From NCBI GenBank assembly GCA_050955105.1, contig JBPBQZ010000085.1, forward strand, positions 62,001 to 126,000: a stretch of DNA of 64,000 nt. Reading direction: 5' to 3'. Shown one piece after another: positions 1 to 9,182 of this stretch (the stretch's first letter is position 1; each line of letters opens with the position of its first letter). The notes beneath the pieces were generated by a model that had not been told where the DNA came from, did no database searches, and saw only the letters and a program-made list of their open reading frames with translations. Position numbers and translations under genes: made by a program. This stretch comes from JBPBQZ01 sp050955105. Its GTDB lineage: Bacteria > Pseudomonadota > Gammaproteobacteria > Burkholderiales > Burkholderiaceae.

Positions 1-2
1 TT

Positions 3-506
3 GCCCTGATGGCGCTCGAGGCCACGCTGGAGATTCACGGCAAGCAGGGCGTGCGGCAGGTGCCGATCGGTGATTTCTATCTGTTGCCCGGTGACGCGCC
101 GGAGCGTGAAACCGTGCTGGAGTCGGGCGATCTGATTACTCAAGTTAGTTTGCCGCCGCTGGCGCCGCACAGCCGCTCGGTCTATTTGAAGCTGCGCGAT
201 CGTGCCTCGTATGAATTCGCGCTGGCGTCGGCCGCTGTAGTCGTGCAGGCAAGCCCGGCAGTCGACGGTGCCGAGGGCGCGATAACGCACGCACGGGTCG
301 CCCTCGGTGGCGTGGGCACGCGGCCCTGGCGCTCACCGGAAGCAGAAGCCGTATTACTTGGCGCCGCGCCCAGCGCCGAGACCTTCGCGCGTGCCGCTGC
401 CGCGGCGGTAGCCGATGCGCGGCCGCAGAGCCAGAACGCTTTCAAGATCGAGCTGGTGCAGCGCTGCTTGATCCATGCCTTGAAGCTCGCTACCCAGACC
501 GCTTGA
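3..506 (+). CDS. FAD-binding subunit of a molybdenum hydroxylase (xanthine dehydrogenase family), 3' part
   Basis: The reading frame is open at the left edge of the window, so only the C-terminal part of about 167 residues is present. It contains the end of the FAD-binding PCMH-type domain (ESGDLITQVSLPP, YLKLRDRASYEFALAS) and the CO-dehydrogenase flavoprotein C-terminal domain (HARVALGGVGTRPWR). This subunit passes electrons from the molybdenum and 2Fe-2S centres to the acceptor. It ends 22 bp before the molybdopterin subunit on the same strand, the usual order in aldehyde oxidoreductase operons of the PaoABC type; the iron-sulfur subunit would lie to the left, outside the window. The family is clear; the substrate cannot be told. 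Confidence 0.9.
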   Translation, partial: ALMALEATLEIHGKQGVRQVPIGDFYLLPGDAPERETVLESGDLITQVSLPPLAPHSRSVYLKLRDRASYEFALASAAVVVQASPAVDGAEGAITHARVALGGVGTRPWRSPEAEAVLLGAAPSAETFARAAAAAVADARPQSQNAFKIELVQRCLIHALKLATQTA

Positions 507-528
507 TCCTGCCAGAGGAAATCCATTC

Positions 529-2772
529 ATGCCTACCGCACTCGATACTCTGCAGTCCATTATCGGCAAGCCGCTATCGCGCATCGACGGGCCACTCAAA
601 GTGACCGGCGGCGCTACTTACACCTCCGACGTCGACATGCCAGGCCTATTGCACGCCGTGCCGGTCTGCAGCAGCATTGCCAGCGGCCGTGTCACGGCGC
701 TCGAGTTCGCCTCGGCCGAAGCAATGCCGGGCGTGCACGCCGTTTTACACCGTGGCAACATCGGCCGTTTCTATCGGCTGGCCGGCAATTCGATGGACAC
801 TGGCTACGTCGACGAAGCACGACCGCCATTCGACGACGATGTGATCCGCTATTACGGCCAATATGTGGCGCTCGTGATCGCCGACACCTTCGAGGCCGCC
901 AGCGCCGCGGCGGCAGCCATCAAAGTCAGCTATGAGGTGGCGCCGCACGATGTCAGCGATGAACTCTCGAGCGAGCGCGAATCTGCCGTGGAAAGCGCAC
1001 GCGGCGATGCGTCCGGCGCCTACGACGCAGCGGCAGTGAAGCTCGACGCCACCTACGTCACGCCCGTGGAAACGCACAACCCGATCGAATTGCACGCCAC
1101 CGTGGCTTACTGGGACGGCGACAGCTACACCTTTTACGAGACAACCCAGGCGATTTCCAATCACCAGGGCGCACTCATGCAGATGCTGGGTTTGCCCAAA
1201 GAGAAAGTGCGCGTGATTTCTCGATATTTGGGCTCAGGCTTCGGCGGCAAATTATGGATGTGGCCGCATTCCCTGCTGGCCGCGGCGGCGACGCGTTCCA
1301 CGGGCCGGCCCGTCAAGCTGGTCATCAGTCGCAAGATGATGTTCCAGAACGTCGGCCACCGCCCCGTCACCCAGCAACGCATGCGCTTGTCCGCCGACGC
1401 CGATGGCAAGCTGACGTCTGTGCGGCATGACTACCTGACGCACACGGCCATCGCCGACGATTACGCGGAAAGCTGCGGCGAGCTCACGCCCGGCCTCTAC
1501 AGCACGCCGAACCTGCGCGTGACTTCGGGCTTGGTGCATCGTCACGTCGGCTCGCCCACCGCCATGCGCGGCCCGGGCGCGGTGCCTGGCCTGTTCGCGC
1601 TGGAATCGGCCATGGACGAGTTGAGCTTTTTGCTGAAACTCGATCCCGTGGCGTTTCGCTTGAAAAACGAGCCGCGCGTCGACGAGAGCACCGGCTTGCC
1701 GTTTTCGTCACGCCATCTGGTGGAATGCCTGAAAACCGGCGCCGAGAAATTCGGCTGGTCGGCGCGCACCCCGGAGATCGGTTCGATGCGGCGCGACGGC
1801 CTTACTCTCGGCTGGGGCGTGGCGGCCTGCAGTTGGCCTGGCGTACGCTTCTCCGCCGCTGCCACCGTGGATTTGCGCGCCGATGGGTCAGCGCGTGTGG
1901 TGTGCGGCACGCAGGACATCGGTACCGGGACTTATACGATCCTGGCGCAATTGGTGGCTTCACAAACCGGCGTGCCGATCGAGCGCATTGAAGTGCAGTT
2001 GGGCGACACGGCATTGCCGCCGGGTCCGATCTCCGGCGGTTCGGCGGCCACCGCCTCGGTCATTCCAGCCGTGCTCGACGCCACGCGTGCAGCGGTCGGC
2101 ATCGTGCTGGCGCGCGCCGTGGCGATTAGCGATTCGCCTTTCCACGGCGAGGCAGTCGACGCACTGGCGTTGCATGAGGGTCGCGTGCATCGGCAAGAGC
2201 AGGACCCAAGCAGCGGCGTGCCGTTCAGCCAGATCCTCGATGCCGCGAAGATGCACTCGGCGTCGGGCAGCGCCAGCGCGCAGGGAGGCTTCGACGATCC
2301 GCTCAAAAAGAAATACTCAATCCATTCGTACGGCGTGCATTTTGTCGAAGTGACCTGGCAAGCGGAAATCGCGCAGTTGCGCGTGAGCCGTGTAGTCACC
2401 GTGATTGATGCCGGCAAAATTCTCAACCCACGCGCCGGGCGCAACCAGATCGAAGGCGCTGTGGTGATGGGCGTGGGCATGGCGCTATTCGAGCACACCC
2501 TGTACGACAGCCGCAGTGGCGCGCCCATCAACAACAATCTGGCCGACTACATCATCGCCTGCAATGCCGACACGCCGGCGTTAGACGTTACTTTTCTCGA
2601 TCATCCCGACACCATCTTCAATGAACTGGGCGCGCGCGGGATTGCCGAAATTGGCCTCGCCGGAATCGCGGCCGCCATCACCAACGCTGTGCATCACGCC
2701 ACCGGGGTACGCGTGCGCAAGCTGCCAGTGATGATCGAGGATTTGCTGGGTGCCGCGCCACGGCCGGCTTGA
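529..2772 (+). CDS. Molybdopterin-binding catalytic subunit of a xanthine dehydrogenase/aldehyde oxidase family enzyme (PaoC-like)
   Basis: This 747-residue protein is the large subunit that binds the molybdenum cofactor and hydroxylates an aldehyde or N-heterocycle. The N-terminal a/b-hammerhead domain begins IIGKPLSRIDGPLKVTG, which resembles PaoC/YagR. The cofactor contact GSGFGGK is at residues 235-241, a second loop RGPGAVPGLFALE is near 345, and GTQDIGTGTYTI is near 465. The conserved catalytic glutamate is Glu707 in GIAEIGLAG. The start has a good ribosome site (AGAGGAAA) and follows the FAD subunit by 22 bp, so the two are co-transcribed. Length matches the PaoC group rather than XdhB of purine catabolism, so aldehydes are the likelier substrates (inference). 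No signal peptide is visible on this subunit; PaoABC-type enzymes are exported through the small subunit, which is outside the window. Confidence 0.92.
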   Translation: MPTALDTLQSIIGKPLSRIDGPLKVTGGATYTSDVDMPGLLHAVPVCSSIASGRVTALEFASAEAMPGVHAVLHRGNIGRFYRLAGNSMDTGYVDEARPPFDDDVIRYYGQYVALVIADTFEAASAAAAAIKVSYEVAPHDVSDELSSERESAVESARGDASGAYDAAAVKLDATYVTPVETHNPIELHATVAYWDGDSYTFYETTQAISNHQGALMQMLGLPKEKVRVISRYLGSGFGGKLWMWPHSLLAAAATRSTGRPVKLVISRKMMFQNVGHRPVTQQRMRLSADADGKLTSVRHDYLTHTAIADDYAESCGELTPGLYSTPNLRVTSGLVHRHVGSPTAMRGPGAVPGLFALESAMDELSFLLKLDPVAFRLKNEPRVDESTGLPFSSRHLVECLKTGAEKFGWSARTPEIGSMRRDGLTLGWGVAACSWPGVRFSAAATVDLRADGSARVVCGTQDIGTGTYTILAQLVASQTGVPIERIEVQLGDTALPPGPISGGSAATASVIPAVLDATRAAVGIVLARAVAISDSPFHGEAVDALALHEGRVHRQEQDPSSGVPFSQILDAAKMHSASGSASAQGGFDDPLKKKYSIHSYGVHFVEVTWQAEIAQLRVSRVVTVIDAGKILNPRAGRNQIEGAVVMGVGMALFEHTLYDSRSGAPINNNLADYIIACNADTPALDVTFLDHPDTIFNELGARGIAEIGLAGIAAAITNAVHHATGVRVRKLPVMIEDLLGAAPRPA

Positions 2773-2898
2773 GTTGAGCTTGAATAGAGGAGTAGGAACG
2801 GTCGGGTTTTCCGAGGGCTAGGGTTAATGCGGTGGCGTAAAACGGCGAGCGGGCATGCGTCTAGCTACTAGCTCATATCAACTTTGGAAGAACCTATC

Positions 2899-5328
2899 GT
2901 GCCTAGCTCAAAAAAAACCAGCGCCCCCGCATCCAAGTCGGCATCCCCGAAGGGCGGCCCTGCGGCCAAAGCAGCCGCTCGCAATACCGGTAGTGCGCCG
3001 ACGCACAGTGCGTCCGACGCCGCCGGCGACGCCTTGGTAAAGAAAATGCAGGATACCAATGCGCTCGCGGCTGCCATGCCGCACAACCCCAATTCCTTAG
3101 TCGATCACGGTCACGACAACGCACTGGCGCCGCAGCCCGGCGCCAGCGTTGCCGCGCCGTCGCCTGCCGTCACGGGCAGCAGCCTGACCGAGGCCAATGC
3201 ATCTGCCAAAACCGGCAGTGGCAAGCCGCTGGAAGGCGTCAATGCCACGATCACCTCGCTCGACCGCGCGCGCGTCGATGCCAGTGGTCAGACCTTGACC
3301 ACCAACCAAGGCGTAGCCGTCTCGGACAACCAGAACTCCTTGAAGGCCGGATTGCGCGGTCCGACCCTGCTCGAAGACTTCGTACTCCGTGAAAAAATTA
3401 CCCACTTCGATCACGAGCGCATTCCAGAGCGCATCGTCCACGCGCGTGGCTCGGCGGCGCACGGCTTCTTCGAAGCCTACGAGCCGCTGACCGAGTACAC
3501 GCGGGCCGCGCCTTTCCAGGCGGCGGGCAAGGTCACTCCGGTGTTTGTGCGCTTTTCCACCGTAGCCGGCGAGCGCGGATCGAATGACACGGCGCGCGAC
3601 GTACGCGGCTTCGCGGTCAAGTTTTACACCGACGAAGGTAATTGGGATCTGGTTGGCAATAACATCCCGGTCTTCTTCATCCAGGACGCGATCAAATTCC
3701 CCGATCTGATCCACGCCGTAAAGCCCGAGCCCCACCATGCGATGCCGCAGGCCGCCTCGGCGCATGACACGTTCTGGGATTTCGCTTCGCTATCGCCCGA
3801 AACCACGCACATGCTGATGTGGGTCATGTCCGACCGTGCCATTCCGCGCAGCTTCCGGATGATGGAGGGCTTCGGCGTGCATACGTTCCGGCTGGTCAAT
3901 GAGGCCGGAAAGTCGGTATTTTGCAAATTCCATTGGAAGCCGCTGCTCGGCACACACTCGCTGGTCTGGGATGAAGCCGTGAAAATATCCGGTGCCGACT
4001 CCGATTTTCATCGTCGTGATCTGTGGGAAGCCATCGAGGCGGGTGAATATCCGGAATGGGAACTGGGCCTGCAAATCTTCACCGAGCAACAAGCGGAAAA
4101 CTTCAGCTTTGACGTTCTCGACGCCACCAAATTGATTCCGGAAGAGCTCGTGCCGGTGCAGCCGGTGGGACGTATGGTGCTGAATCGCAATCCCGACAAC
4201 TTCTTTGCGGAAACGGAGCAGGTAGCTTTTTGCACCGCGCACGTGGTGCCGGGCATCGACTTCAGTAACGATCCCTTGCTGTCCGGGCGCATTCATTCGT
4301 ATATCGATACGCAGATCACGCGGCTCGGCGGTGCGAATTTTCACGAATTGCCGATCAACGCGCCGCTTGCGCCCATCTACAACAACCAGCGCGACGGTAT
4401 CCATCGCCAGGCCGTGAATCGGGGAAGGGTCGCCTACGAGCCGAATTCACTGGCCGGCGGATCGCCGTCGCAGGCCGGCGCGAGAGGTTTCGTCACCTAT
4501 CCGGAGCCGGTACAGGAAGACAAGGTGCGCGGCAAGCCGGAAAAGTTCGCCGACCACTACACGCAAGCCACGCTGTTCTTCAACAGCCAAACCCCGGTTG
4601 AAAAGGCTCACATCATTGCCGGCATCCGTTTCGAACTCAGCAAGCTGACCGTGCCTGCCATCCGCGAGCGCGTGGTGGCAACGCTCGTGAATGTCTCGGC
4701 CGAATTGGCGAGCGGCGTGGCCACCGGGCTTGGCATGGAATTACCGGCCGCTTTGCCGCGTGCGCTGGAAAATCCGGCCAAACCAGAGATTACCGAATCG
4801 CCGGCGCTGTCGCTGATGGCGCGGCCCGGCAACGGCGGCATTCGCACGCGCAAGGTTGCATTGCTGGCGGCCAACGGCGTCGACGGCAAGTCCTTGATGG
4901 CGCTGCAGGCCGCGCTGGTCGACGCTGGTGCGGTGCCGCTGATCGTAGGGCCCCGTCTCGGCAGTATCAAAACCGCCGAGGGCGGCACCGTCGAAGCTGC
5001 TGCGTCCATGGAAAACAGCCCGGCTGTATTGTTCGATGCAGTGGTTCTGCCCGATGGCGAAGCAGGCGTGATGGCGTTGGCCCAAGACGGGCACACGCTT
5101 GAATTCCTGAAAGACCAATATCGGCACTGCAAGACCATCCTGGTGCTGGGCGCATCGAAGTCCTTCACCGACCAACTGGGTATATCCGCAACGCTGCCCA
5201 GCGGCGAGGAAGACACCGGACTGCTGTTCGCAAAGGGCAGTGACGCGAAGGCCGCCAGTCAGGCATTCATCGCGGCCATCGCCATGCACAAGCACACGGT
5301 GCGCGATTCCGATCCGCCACTGATCTGA
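2899..5328 (+). CDS. katE: Large-subunit (clade 2) monofunctional catalase, HPII type
   Basis: The gene encodes a heme catalase that turns hydrogen peroxide into water and oxygen. The catalytic His is near residue 181 (ERIVHARGSAAHG), the catalytic Asn near 254 (DLVGNNIPVFFIQDA) and the proximal heme-ligand Tyr near 468 (GRIHSYIDTQITR). From about residue 650 there is a flavodoxin/DJ-1-like C-terminal domain (RKVALLAANGVDG, ILVLGASKSF), so the full length of 809 residues matches HPII, not small-subunit catalases. I chose GTG 2899 because GGAAG sits 8 bases upstream of it; a TTG at 2884 in the same frame would add five residues and overlap that site. The first 110 residues are a Lys/Ala/Ser-rich tail. 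It follows the molybdenum hydroxylase, whose family can make peroxide, by 126 bp. Confidence 0.95.
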   Translation: MPSSKKTSAPASKSASPKGGPAAKAAARNTGSAPTHSASDAAGDALVKKMQDTNALAAAMPHNPNSLVDHGHDNALAPQPGASVAAPSPAVTGSSLTEANASAKTGSGKPLEGVNATITSLDRARVDASGQTLTTNQGVAVSDNQNSLKAGLRGPTLLEDFVLREKITHFDHERIPERIVHARGSAAHGFFEAYEPLTEYTRAAPFQAAGKVTPVFVRFSTVAGERGSNDTARDVRGFAVKFYTDEGNWDLVGNNIPVFFIQDAIKFPDLIHAVKPEPHHAMPQAASAHDTFWDFASLSPETTHMLMWVMSDRAIPRSFRMMEGFGVHTFRLVNEAGKSVFCKFHWKPLLGTHSLVWDEAVKISGADSDFHRRDLWEAIEAGEYPEWELGLQIFTEQQAENFSFDVLDATKLIPEELVPVQPVGRMVLNRNPDNFFAETEQVAFCTAHVVPGIDFSNDPLLSGRIHSYIDTQITRLGGANFHELPINAPLAPIYNNQRDGIHRQAVNRGRVAYEPNSLAGGSPSQAGARGFVTYPEPVQEDKVRGKPEKFADHYTQATLFFNSQTPVEKAHIIAGIRFELSKLTVPAIRERVVATLVNVSAELASGVATGLGMELPAALPRALENPAKPEITESPALSLMARPGNGGIRTRKVALLAANGVDGKSLMALQAALVDAGAVPLIVGPRLGSIKTAEGGTVEAAASMENSPAVLFDAVVLPDGEAGVMALAQDGHTLEFLKDQYRHCKTILVLGASKSFTDQLGISATLPSGEEDTGLLFAKGSDAKAASQAFIAAIAMHKHTVRDSDPPLI

Positions 5329-5362
5329 ATGGGTGGTTCAGCGCTTGGCCGATGATTCGACC

Positions 5363-5671
5363 CTAAACCTTCACCCATAAGCGGTCGCCGTCTACCTTGG
5401 TTTCGTAGACGGCGACATCTTCCTCGGTCGGTCCTTCCAGGCAACGTCCGGTGGCCAGGTCGAACTTCGCCTCATGCAGCGGGCACTCCACGATCGAGCC
5501 CTCCAGAAACCCTTTCGACAAGCGCACGAACTGATGCGGGCAGACATCGTGAATGGCATAGCATGCCTGCCCCACTTTGAAGATCCCGATGGGGATGTTC
5601 TCGACCGTGACGCCGCGCGGCTCGTCCTCTTTCAAGCTCGCGAAACTACCGATGTCATGCCATTGGGTCAT
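5363..5671 (-). CDS. Rieske-type [2Fe-2S] ferredoxin
   Basis: This is a 102-residue Rieske ferredoxin. The two cluster-binding motifs are CPH (Cys44, His46) and CPLH (Cys63, His66), separated by the usual 16 residues. Small stand-alone Rieske ferredoxins deliver electrons to a Rieske non-heme iron oxygenase. The gene lies 18 bp downstream of the oxygenase alpha subunit on the same strand, so the two form one operon. No ferredoxin reductase gene is in the window; a reductase encoded elsewhere is presumably shared. The family is certain; the partner is inferred from adjacency. Confidence 0.9.
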   Translation of the reverse strand: MTQWHDIGSFASLKEDEPRGVTVENIPIGIFKVGQACYAIHDVCPHQFVRLSKGFLEGSIVECPLHEAKFDLATGRCLEGPTEEDVAVYETKVDGDRLWVKV

Positions 5672-5689
5672 GGTAACGATTCCCTGCGG

Positions 5690-6748
5690 TCAAGCGGTTT
5701 CGACGATGCGGATATGCGTACGCTGCTCTTCGGCAATGCTCCGATCGACGAAGCGCCGCGCTTGCAGCCGCGCATTGTCCGATTCGATATCGACGTAGTT
5801 GCGCTCCGGGTAGCGCTGCAGATTCAGTTCCTGTTCACCCAGAATGGTGATGTCCTCGCGAATCGTGAAAGCGATTTCCTCGAACATGCGCTCGGTAACT
5901 GCCGGGTCGTCGATACAGTGTCCGTTCGCCACTGACCAGAAATAATGGCAACTGCCGTCGGTCTCAGGCGTAATGCCATGGAAGATCTTCAATTGAATGC
6001 CACCTACCCGATTCGCCGCATCGTCGATACCATGCCCGGCATCGATGCCGCCTGACCATTGCAAGATATTTGAGGGTGCGACCAGTTCGAATTCCTGCCA
6101 ACGATCGATCAAGCCGTCGAACTGTACTGCTTTCAAGTAGGTGGAAGGCGGCACCGCGTCGAGCATCAGACGCGTCAGTTTCACACCGGTCGGCGTGCGT
6201 TCGACCTTGGTGTTGGCGTTGACATGATCTTTGGTGGTGCCGCCGATGGTCTTGTTATGCACGAAACCCAGATGACTTAGATCAAGCAGGTTGTCGATCA
6301 CCAGCATGTAGTCGCATTCGACGTGAAGCAGCTCATTTTTATGCGGCCAATTCTGATGGTCGTTATGCCACGGCACGTTCGGGATTACGGTCGGATCGGC
6401 ATCCGCCGATTCCCCCATCCAGATCCAGACCATCTCGTCTTTTTCCACGACCGCGTATTTCTTGATGCCGGCGCCTGGAGGAATGGTTTTCTGGCCCGGA
6501 ACGTCCACGCAGTGACCTGCCGCATCGAACAGCAAGCCGTGATAGCCGCACTCGATCTTGCCGGCATGCACGCTGCCGCACGACAGTGGCAATCCACGAT
6601 GCGAGCAACGGTCTTCGAGTGCCGCGACCTTGCCTTCAGGATCGCGGAAAAACACGATCTTTTCATTGCACAGAGTACGGCCAAGCGGTTGGCCTTCGAC
6701 GATTTCACGACCGAATGCCGCAACATACCAAGTATTGCGCAGGAACAT
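5690..6748 (-). CDS. Rieske non-heme iron oxygenase, alpha (catalytic) subunit, VanA-like
   Basis: A 352-residue aromatic-ring oxygenase or O-demethylase type alpha subunit. The N-terminus MFLRNTWYVAAF is typical of the VanA group. The Rieske cluster ligands are Cys48/His50 (CSH) and Cys67/His70 (CGYH). The mononuclear iron site is at residues 152-164 (DNLLDLSHLGFVH) with His159 and His164 as iron ligands. An in-frame upstream ATG exists at 6901, but ATG 6748 has GGAG seven bases before it and fits the family N-terminus. It is co-transcribed with the ferredoxin downstream and diverges from a LysR regulator, which probably controls it in response to an aromatic substrate. The substrate cannot be told from sequence; vanillate or another methoxylated aromatic acid is only a guess. 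Confidence 0.9.
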   Translation of the reverse strand: MFLRNTWYVAAFGREIVEGQPLGRTLCNEKIVFFRDPEGKVAALEDRCSHRGLPLSCGSVHAGKIECGYHGLLFDAAGHCVDVPGQKTIPPGAGIKKYAVVEKDEMVWIWMGESADADPTVIPNVPWHNDHQNWPHKNELLHVECDYMLVIDNLLDLSHLGFVHNKTIGGTTKDHVNANTKVERTPTGVKLTRLMLDAVPPSTYLKAVQFDGLIDRWQEFELVAPSNILQWSGGIDAGHGIDDAANRVGGIQLKIFHGITPETDGSCHYFWSVANGHCIDDPAVTERMFEEIAFTIREDITILGEQELNLQRYPERNYVDIESDNARLQARRFVDRSIAEEQRTHIRIVETA

Positions 6749-7040
6749 TTTTGTCTCCAGAAAACGTTTAGTCGTTGGGACCGTCATGCGCGCACGCCGC
6801 TCAAGTACACGATAGTGCTCGTGCATGCAACGAGCGCTGCATGGCATAAAAAGGTCGCCGCGTGCACGGGTTTGTCCAAAGCCCGCTTGAATTGCGCGCA
6901 ATGTACCGTGTGCCGGGGAGCGTGTCGGATCGATGATGGGGGATCATGATTGTCTCCTGCCGTAGCCGTCGCAATGCGGCCTTACATGGATTCTCTGCGG
7001 CGCTGGCCCTTTCGACAATAGAATAGAAGACATAGTGATT

Positions 7041-7055
7041 ATCAGATTTTCTGAT
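7041..7055. promoter_or_regulatory. LysR-type operator between oxygenase and regulator
   Basis: ATCAGA-TTT-TCTGAT is a perfect 6-bp inverted repeat and contains T-N11-A (T7042, A7054), the core of LysR-regulator binding sites. It lies in the 319-bp divergent region between the Rieske oxygenase and the LysR gene, 12 bp before the chosen LysR start. Binding here would suit autoregulation and control of the divergent operon. Nothing else was recognised in 6749-7040. Confidence 0.6.
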
Positions 7056-7067
7056 ACTGGGGCATCC

Positions 7068-8003
7068 GTGAAACTCGATTTGAACCTGTTGCCGATCGTT
7101 CTCGCGCTGGCGGAAGAGGGCACGGTAACCGCCGCGGCGAGACGCTTGAATATGAGTCAGCCCGCACTGAGCGGCGCTTTGTCCAAACTGCGCGACCGCT
7201 TCCAGGATCCTCTTTTCGTGCGAACCGGTCGCGGCATGGAACCCACGCCGCTGGCGCTGCGGCTGCTGCAGCCGATTCGGCTGGCCATGAATATCGTCGA
7301 ACATGACATCCTGCAGCCGGTCGAATTCGAGCCGGCCCGCAGCAGTAAGGTGTTTACCCTTGCCATGACGGATGTCGGCGAAATGACATTCGTTCCCCCC
7401 TTGCTCGACCATCTGCGGCGCGAGGCCCCCGGCATGTCGATTCGCACAGTATCGCCATCGTCCGAACAAACCGAACGGGGACTCGAGGTTGGCGACATCG
7501 ACATGGCAGTCGGCTATTTCCCTGATCTGAAAGGCAACAACTTCTATCAACAGCGGTTGTTCTCCCACGGCTTTGCCTGTCTGTTGCGGGTTGATCATCC
7601 GATTCGAAGCGCGCGCCTCACTACCAAGCAGTTCCTTGCGATGGGGCACGCCATCGTGCGTGCGGAGGGCCGAAGCCAGGAAGTGTTCGAGAAATTCCTG
7701 CTTAAAAAGGGCTTCAAGCGCTCGGTGGTACTCAGCACTTCGCATTTCATGAGCATTCCCAGCATCATCGCGCGCTCGGACCTGGTGGCGACAGTGCCAT
7801 TGGGTCTGGCGACCGCGTTCTCGCAGATGCCCAGTATCCGCATGGTCAAACCGCCTTACGAAATTCCCAAGTTCGATCTGCGCACGCACTGGCATCGGAA
7901 ATTCCACAATGATCCAACGAATCGCTGGCTGCGCGAGGTCATCGCCGCGCTGTTCAACGACGAACTGAATCCGTGGCGCGAGCCGAACGTCTGGTTAAAA
8001 TAA
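7068..8003 (+). CDS. LysR-family transcriptional regulator (divergent from Rieske oxygenase operon)
   Basis: A 311-residue LysR regulator. The winged helix-turn-helix is at the N-terminus (GTVTAAARRLNMSQPALSGALSKLR), followed by a substrate-binding domain from about residue 90. LNLLPIVLALAEEGTVTAAA resembles the NodD/NahR/PcpR-like group that senses aromatic compounds. GTG 7068 was chosen because GGGG lies five bases upstream and the protein then starts MKLDLNLLP as in the family; an upstream GTG at 7035 would put the palindromic LysR box inside the gene. It diverges from the Rieske oxygenase operon, which is the probable target. The inducer is unknown. Confidence 0.9.
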   Translation: MKLDLNLLPIVLALAEEGTVTAAARRLNMSQPALSGALSKLRDRFQDPLFVRTGRGMEPTPLALRLLQPIRLAMNIVEHDILQPVEFEPARSSKVFTLAMTDVGEMTFVPPLLDHLRREAPGMSIRTVSPSSEQTERGLEVGDIDMAVGYFPDLKGNNFYQQRLFSHGFACLLRVDHPIRSARLTTKQFLAMGHAIVRAEGRSQEVFEKFLLKKGFKRSVVLSTSHFMSIPSIIARSDLVATVPLGLATAFSQMPSIRMVKPPYEIPKFDLRTHWHRKFHNDPTNRWLREVIAALFNDELNPWREPNVWLK

Positions 8004-8039
8004 AAATTACTCTGCATAGCTGCAAAGACGCTATACCCG

Positions 8040-9182
8040 CTATGGCAATGGTTGCTGTTGCGTCACGCAGTGAATGCCGCCGCCCCCCGAGGCCACCGCG
8101 TCGATATTGAGCAAACTCACGCGCCGTTGTGGAAACAGACGCTGCAAGGTATCCGCGGCGCGCTGGTCGCCAAGCGGGTCACCGAATTCCGGCACCAGCA
8201 CGCCGCCGTTGACGATGTAGAAATTGACGTAACTCGAGCAGAATGCCTTGCCCGCAAAGCGCTTGCGTGTCCGCCTTGGGTTCTCGATAACCACCACTTC
8301 GAGCGGACGTTCGCGCGCATCGCGCGCGGCGCTAAGCAGGCGTAAATGCCGGCGTGTCAATGCGTAGTCGAAATGATTGCGGTCTGCTTCGATGCTCACG
8401 ACCACCGTACCGGGTCCCGCGAAGCGCGCGTAGCCGTCGACGTGGCCGTCGGTAATATCTCGGCCCGCGATACCGGGTAGCCAGATAATCTTTTCCAAGC
8501 CGAGCGTCTGCTTAAGAATGGCTTCGCATTCGTCTCGATTACGCTCCGGATTGCGGTTCCGGTTGACGATACAGCTCTCGCAAAGAATGGCGGTGCCTTC
8601 GCCATCAACCTCGATGCCACCGCCTTCCAGCGTCAACACCGAGCGTATCGGCTCGGCGCGGGCCCTTGCTGCGACACTGGCGGCGATGGTTGCGTCATCG
8701 GCATGCTGTTGCTTGCCGCCCCAACCATTGAAGTTGAAGGCGACCGCACCGAGGCGTCGCTGGTTATCGAGCACGAAAACCGGGCCGCTATCGCGTATCC
8801 AGATATCGTCCAGTGCCGCATCCCATAGCGTTACGCGCGGCCCACAGGTCGATTGAGCCAATTCGCGTTCTTCCGGACGAACCAGCATCTTCACCGGCTC
8901 GTGCTCGGCAATGGTCCGGGCGATCGCGGCGATCTGGCTTTGCACGGCCGCGATCGAGCCAGGCTTCCACGTATGTTTGCTGGCACCGAATGCCATCCAG
9001 GTACAGTCGTGCAGCTCGTGCTCACCCGGCATCCGCCACGTCTGGGGTTGCTGCTCGATAGAGGGGTGCGCTTGCTCGAACTGATTCGCAAGTCGCAGCC
9101 CGGAATCGGCTTCGGTCGACTCAGGCGCATCTTGGGCAGTGTCGGGCTGGATGGGCGAAAATTGTTCAGGCGCTAGTCTCAT
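8040..9182 (-). CDS. aguA: Agmatine deiminase / peptidylarginine deiminase family protein
   Basis: A 380-residue guanidino-group hydrolase. Family landmarks are present: DDIWIRDSGPVFV near residue 125, FNFNGWGGK near 150, LEGGGIEVDGEGT near 185, DGHVDGYARF near 245, and the catalytic Cys372 in the C-terminal GGGGIHCVTQQQP. Agmatine deiminase makes N-carbamoylputrescine and ammonia from agmatine, a step to putrescine. The usual partner N-carbamoylputrescine amidase (aguB) is not adjacent. The N-terminal 45 residues are poorly conserved and the ATG at 9182 has no convincing ribosome site, so the true start may be further in. The family is clear; agmatine as substrate is likely but not proven. 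Confidence 0.85.
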   Translation of the reverse strand: MRLAPEQFSPIQPDTAQDAPESTEADSGLRLANQFEQAHPSIEQQPQTWRMPGEHELHDCTWMAFGASKHTWKPGSIAAVQSQIAAIARTIAEHEPVKMLVRPEERELAQSTCGPRVTLWDAALDDIWIRDSGPVFVLDNQRRLGAVAFNFNGWGGKQQHADDATIAASVAARARAEPIRSVLTLEGGGIEVDGEGTAILCESCIVNRNRNPERNRDECEAILKQTLGLEKIIWLPGIAGRDITDGHVDGYARFAGPGTVVVSIEADRNHFDYALTRRHLRLLSAARDARERPLEVVVIENPRRTRKRFAGKAFCSSYVNFYIVNGGVLVPEFGDPLGDQRAADTLQRLFPQRRVSLLNIDAVASGGGGIHCVTQQQPLP

